In this document: one piece after another, positions 62,927 through 64,000 of the stretch
Numbering within the stretch: the stretch's first letter is position 1
Layout of the letters: every line of letters begins with the position of its first letter
Assembly (NCBI RefSeq): GCF_900099805.1
Contig: NZ_FNDR01000010.1
Location: 1-64,000 of the forward strand
Reading direction: 5' to 3'
Source of the DNA: Variovorax sp. OV700
Lineage (GTDB): Bacteria; Pseudomonadota; Gammaproteobacteria; Burkholderiales; Burkholderiaceae_C
DNA length: 64,000 nucleotides
Position numbers and translations under genes: made by a program
The notes under the pieces: generated by a model
What the model saw: only the letters and a program-made list of their open reading frames with translations
What the model was told of the DNA's origin: nothing
The model's database searches: none

Positions 62927-63667
62927 TCAGATCATTGCGCTGAGTTCGCGCGCCGCGGCGCACACCGGTTCGATGTGGCGCTCGTCGTAGCGGTGGGCCG
63001 GCATGGTCAGCGTGAGCGCCGCGGCCAACTGTCCGTCGGCATGGAACACCGGCGCCGAAATGCCCGCCAGCTCGGCCGTGCGGTCGCCCACCAGCGCGCA
63101 GTAGCCCTGGGCGCGAATGGTGTCGTACAGCTTGCGTTCCCTGCCGCCGCTCGGCCGCTCGGCCTCCGGCCCGAAGGCGATCAGCACCCGCGCCCCGGCA
63201 CCCCGGTCGTTAGACAGCACGTCGCCCGCGCACACATGGTCGCGCACGACGTGCGACGAATCGACGCGGAACTGGCACAGCCGCACCCAGCTTTCGCCCT
63301 GGTCCTGCCGCACGTGGTATGCCGCGCTCTCGCCGGTAGCGGCGGCCAGCGCGCGCAGCATCGGCAGCACGACGCGGTCGAGCGAAAGCGACGCCGCATA
63401 CAGGCCATGCAGGCGCGCGACCTCGGCGCCCAGCGCGTAGCGGCCATCCTCCTGCCGACGGATCAGCCGCGCATGTTCGAGCGATGCCAAAAGGCGCAGC
63501 ACCGTGCTCTTGTAGAGCTGCGTGCGCTCCGCAAACTGCGCCAGCGACAGCGCCTCGTCGCCGGGCTGGAAAGCCGAGAGCAGGCTCAGCGCGCGGTCGA
63601 CCGCGGCGGCGCCGCCGGGGGCGGCGTTGAGGTCGGACACGGATTCAGCTTGGGCTTTGCGCGGCAT
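62927..63667 (-). CDS. IclR-family transcriptional regulator
   Basis: 246 residues. The N-terminal winged HTH reads AVDRALSLLSAFQPGDEALSLAQFAERTQLYKSTVLRLLASLEHARLIRRQEDGRYALGAEVARLHGLYAAS, and the effector domain ends CALVGDRTAELAGISAPVFHADGQLAAALTLTMPAHRYDERHIEPV. It is divergent from the HMG-CoA lyase gene. Its own predicted promoter overlaps a perfect palindrome at 63710-63726, so it is likely autoregulated and controls the lyase gene. The ligand may be an organic acid, as is usual for IclR proteins of catabolic operons. Confidence 0.92.
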   Translation of the reverse strand: MPRKAQAESVSDLNAAPGGAAAVDRALSLLSAFQPGDEALSLAQFAERTQLYKSTVLRLLASLEHARLIRRQEDGRYALGAEVARLHGLYAASLSLDRVVLPMLRALAAATGESAAYHVRQDQGESWVRLCQFRVDSSHVVRDHVCAGDVLSNDRGAGARVLIAFGPEAERPSGGRERKLYDTIRAQGYCALVGDRTAELAGISAPVFHADGQLAAALTLTMPAHRYDERHIEPVCAAARELSAMI

Positions 63668-63682
63668 GGGAAAGGGGTCGGC

Positions 63683-63711
63683 TTGACAGCCTCGTGGATC
63701 GACGGTTTAAT
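63683..63711 (+). promoter_or_regulatory. Strong sigma-70 promoter for the HMG-CoA lyase gene
   Basis: TTGACA at 63683-63688 is a perfect -35, and TTTAAT at 63706-63711 is a five-of-six -10, with 17 bp between. Transcription would start near 63718, inside the palindrome at 63710-63726, and reach the ATG at 63792 after a 70-nt leader with AAGGAGA. Confidence 0.8.
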
Positions 63712-63726
63712 TCTGTTTAACAGAAT
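63710..63726. promoter_or_regulatory. Perfect 17-bp palindrome, probable IclR operator
   Basis: ATTCTGTT (63710-63717) and AACAGAAT (63719-63726) are exact inverted copies around one base. The site covers the start point of the plus-strand promoter and touches the -10 of the minus-strand promoter. A bound regulator would block both. IclR-family sites are usually palindromes of this size. Confidence 0.75.
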
Positions 63727-63752
63727 ATAGTTCTGCAAGATAGAACAGTCAA
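63724..63752 (-). promoter_or_regulatory. Strong sigma-70 promoter for iclR
   Basis: On the minus strand TTGACT (63752-63747) and TATATT (63729-63724) are separated by 17 bp, both five-of-six matches. Transcription would start near 63717, about 50 bp before the iclR ATG at 63667. This promoter and the plus-strand one point at each other and overlap by a few bases. Confidence 0.75.
63730..63746. promoter_or_regulatory. Second, weaker inverted repeat next to the IclR operator
   Basis: GTTCT at 63730-63734 and AGAAC at 63742-63746 form a 5-bp inverted repeat with a 7-bp spacer. TTCTG also occurs at 63711 and 63731, exactly 20 bp apart, two helical turns. The site fills the spacer of the iclR promoter. 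It could be an auxiliary site for the same regulator. Confidence 0.45.
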
Positions 63753-63791
63753 GAGATTCCTCAGGCGATCCCCCATAAGGAGACAGATCCG

Positions 63792-64000
63792 ATGACACCC
63801 CCCGACGTCCTCATCAGCGAGGTCGGCCCGCGCGACGGCCTGCAGTCGGTCAAGGCCACCATGCCCACGGCCGACAAGCTGCGCTGGATCGACGCGCTCT
63901 ACGCTGCCGGTGTGCGCGAAATCGAAGTCGCATCCTTCGTGCCCGCGAAGCTGCTGCCGCAGATGGCCGACGCCGCCGAGGTGGTGCGCCACGCCGTCAC
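63792..64000 (+). CDS. Hydroxymethylglutaryl-CoA lyase, N-terminal part (partial)
   Basis: The window ends inside this gene; about 69 codons are visible. The beginning, VLISEVGPRDGLQSVKATMPTADKLRWIDALYAAGVREIEVASFVPAKLLPQMADAAEVV, matches HMG-CoA lyases of the DRE-TIM metallolyase family, with the metal and substrate residues in GPRDGLQ and EVASFV. The enzyme cleaves HMG-CoA to acetyl-CoA and acetoacetate, the last step of leucine catabolism. AAGGAGA lies about 8 bases before the ATG. Regulation by the divergent IclR protein is likely. Confidence 0.9.
   Translation, partial: MTPPDVLISEVGPRDGLQSVKATMPTADKLRWIDALYAAGVREIEVASFVPAKLLPQMADAAEVVRHAV

Overview
The window is about 64 kb of GC-rich chromosomal DNA that is almost fully coding. 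It looks like a member of the Comamonadaceae (Burkholderiales), most likely Variovorax or a close relative. The reasons are the overall codon use, the hpf-ptsN-hprK and fur-bamE-dapB orders, the proteobacterial-type gshA, a Bug-type (TctC) binding protein, a PPi-type phosphofructokinase and short palindromic repeats of a type common in this family. This assignment is inference from gene content and not from a marker gene. I saw no rRNA, tRNA, CRISPR array, prophage or insertion sequence with a transposase.

Layout. 1-6017: end of pntB, fadD, and a dipeptide ABC transporter (dppBCDF) followed by its binding protein dppA (6049-7683) and mtnN. 8468-11786: corA and a UvrD-type helicase, divergent. 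12104-14128: hpf, ptsN, hprK, with a clear terminator and promoter between hpf and ptsN. 14164-17485: fur (minus) divergent from bamE, then dapB, exbB and exbD. 17630-28999: one long minus-strand glycogen/alpha-glucan block, transcribed as GH13 alpha-glucosidase, glgB, glgX, glgC, glgA, glgP. 29148-31765: a three-gene plus-strand unit (flavoprotein and two AhpD/CMD-type proteins) facing an octopine-dehydrogenase-like protein and a Bug binding protein. 33970-39669: leuS, lptE, holA, proA. 39791-45725: gshA, kup and gshB, with two minus-strand genes placed before gshB. 45739-49253: a class II amidotransferase, an orphan amino-acid-type binding protein and a DHA2-type exporter. 49381-52261: a zinc-ribbon metallopeptidase (plus), a cysteine-rich CWC protein and pfp (minus). 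52310-55459: thiolase, enoyl-CoA hydratase and acyl-CoA dehydrogenase, a beta-oxidation-type operon. 55590-56922: a DUF2917-type gene divergent from a LysR regulator. 56955-58678: a fasciclin lipoprotein and a small uncharacterised gene pair, the second frameshifted. 58637-63667: MFS transporter, malate synthase G, HAD dehalogenase and an IclR regulator, all minus. 63792-end: start of an HMG-CoA lyase.

How the parts fit together. The set describes a heterotroph that takes up peptides, oxidises fatty or organic acids (fadD, beta-oxidation operon, malate synthase, HMG-CoA lyase), stores carbon as glycogen and makes glutathione. Nitrogen-PTS regulation (ptsN, hprK), iron control (fur) and outer-membrane assembly (bamE, lptE) are interleaved with these.

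The most notable non-coding features are palindromic repeat elements. One 77-bp insertion sits at the dppF start and re-creates the start codon and its coupling. A second family occurs as inverted 38-nt pairs after exbD and inside the end of holA. The iclR/HMG-CoA lyase intergenic region carries two near-consensus promoters facing each other across a perfect 17-bp palindrome. No large undescribed system is evident; the best candidate for an unknown function is the small gene pair at 57930-58678.
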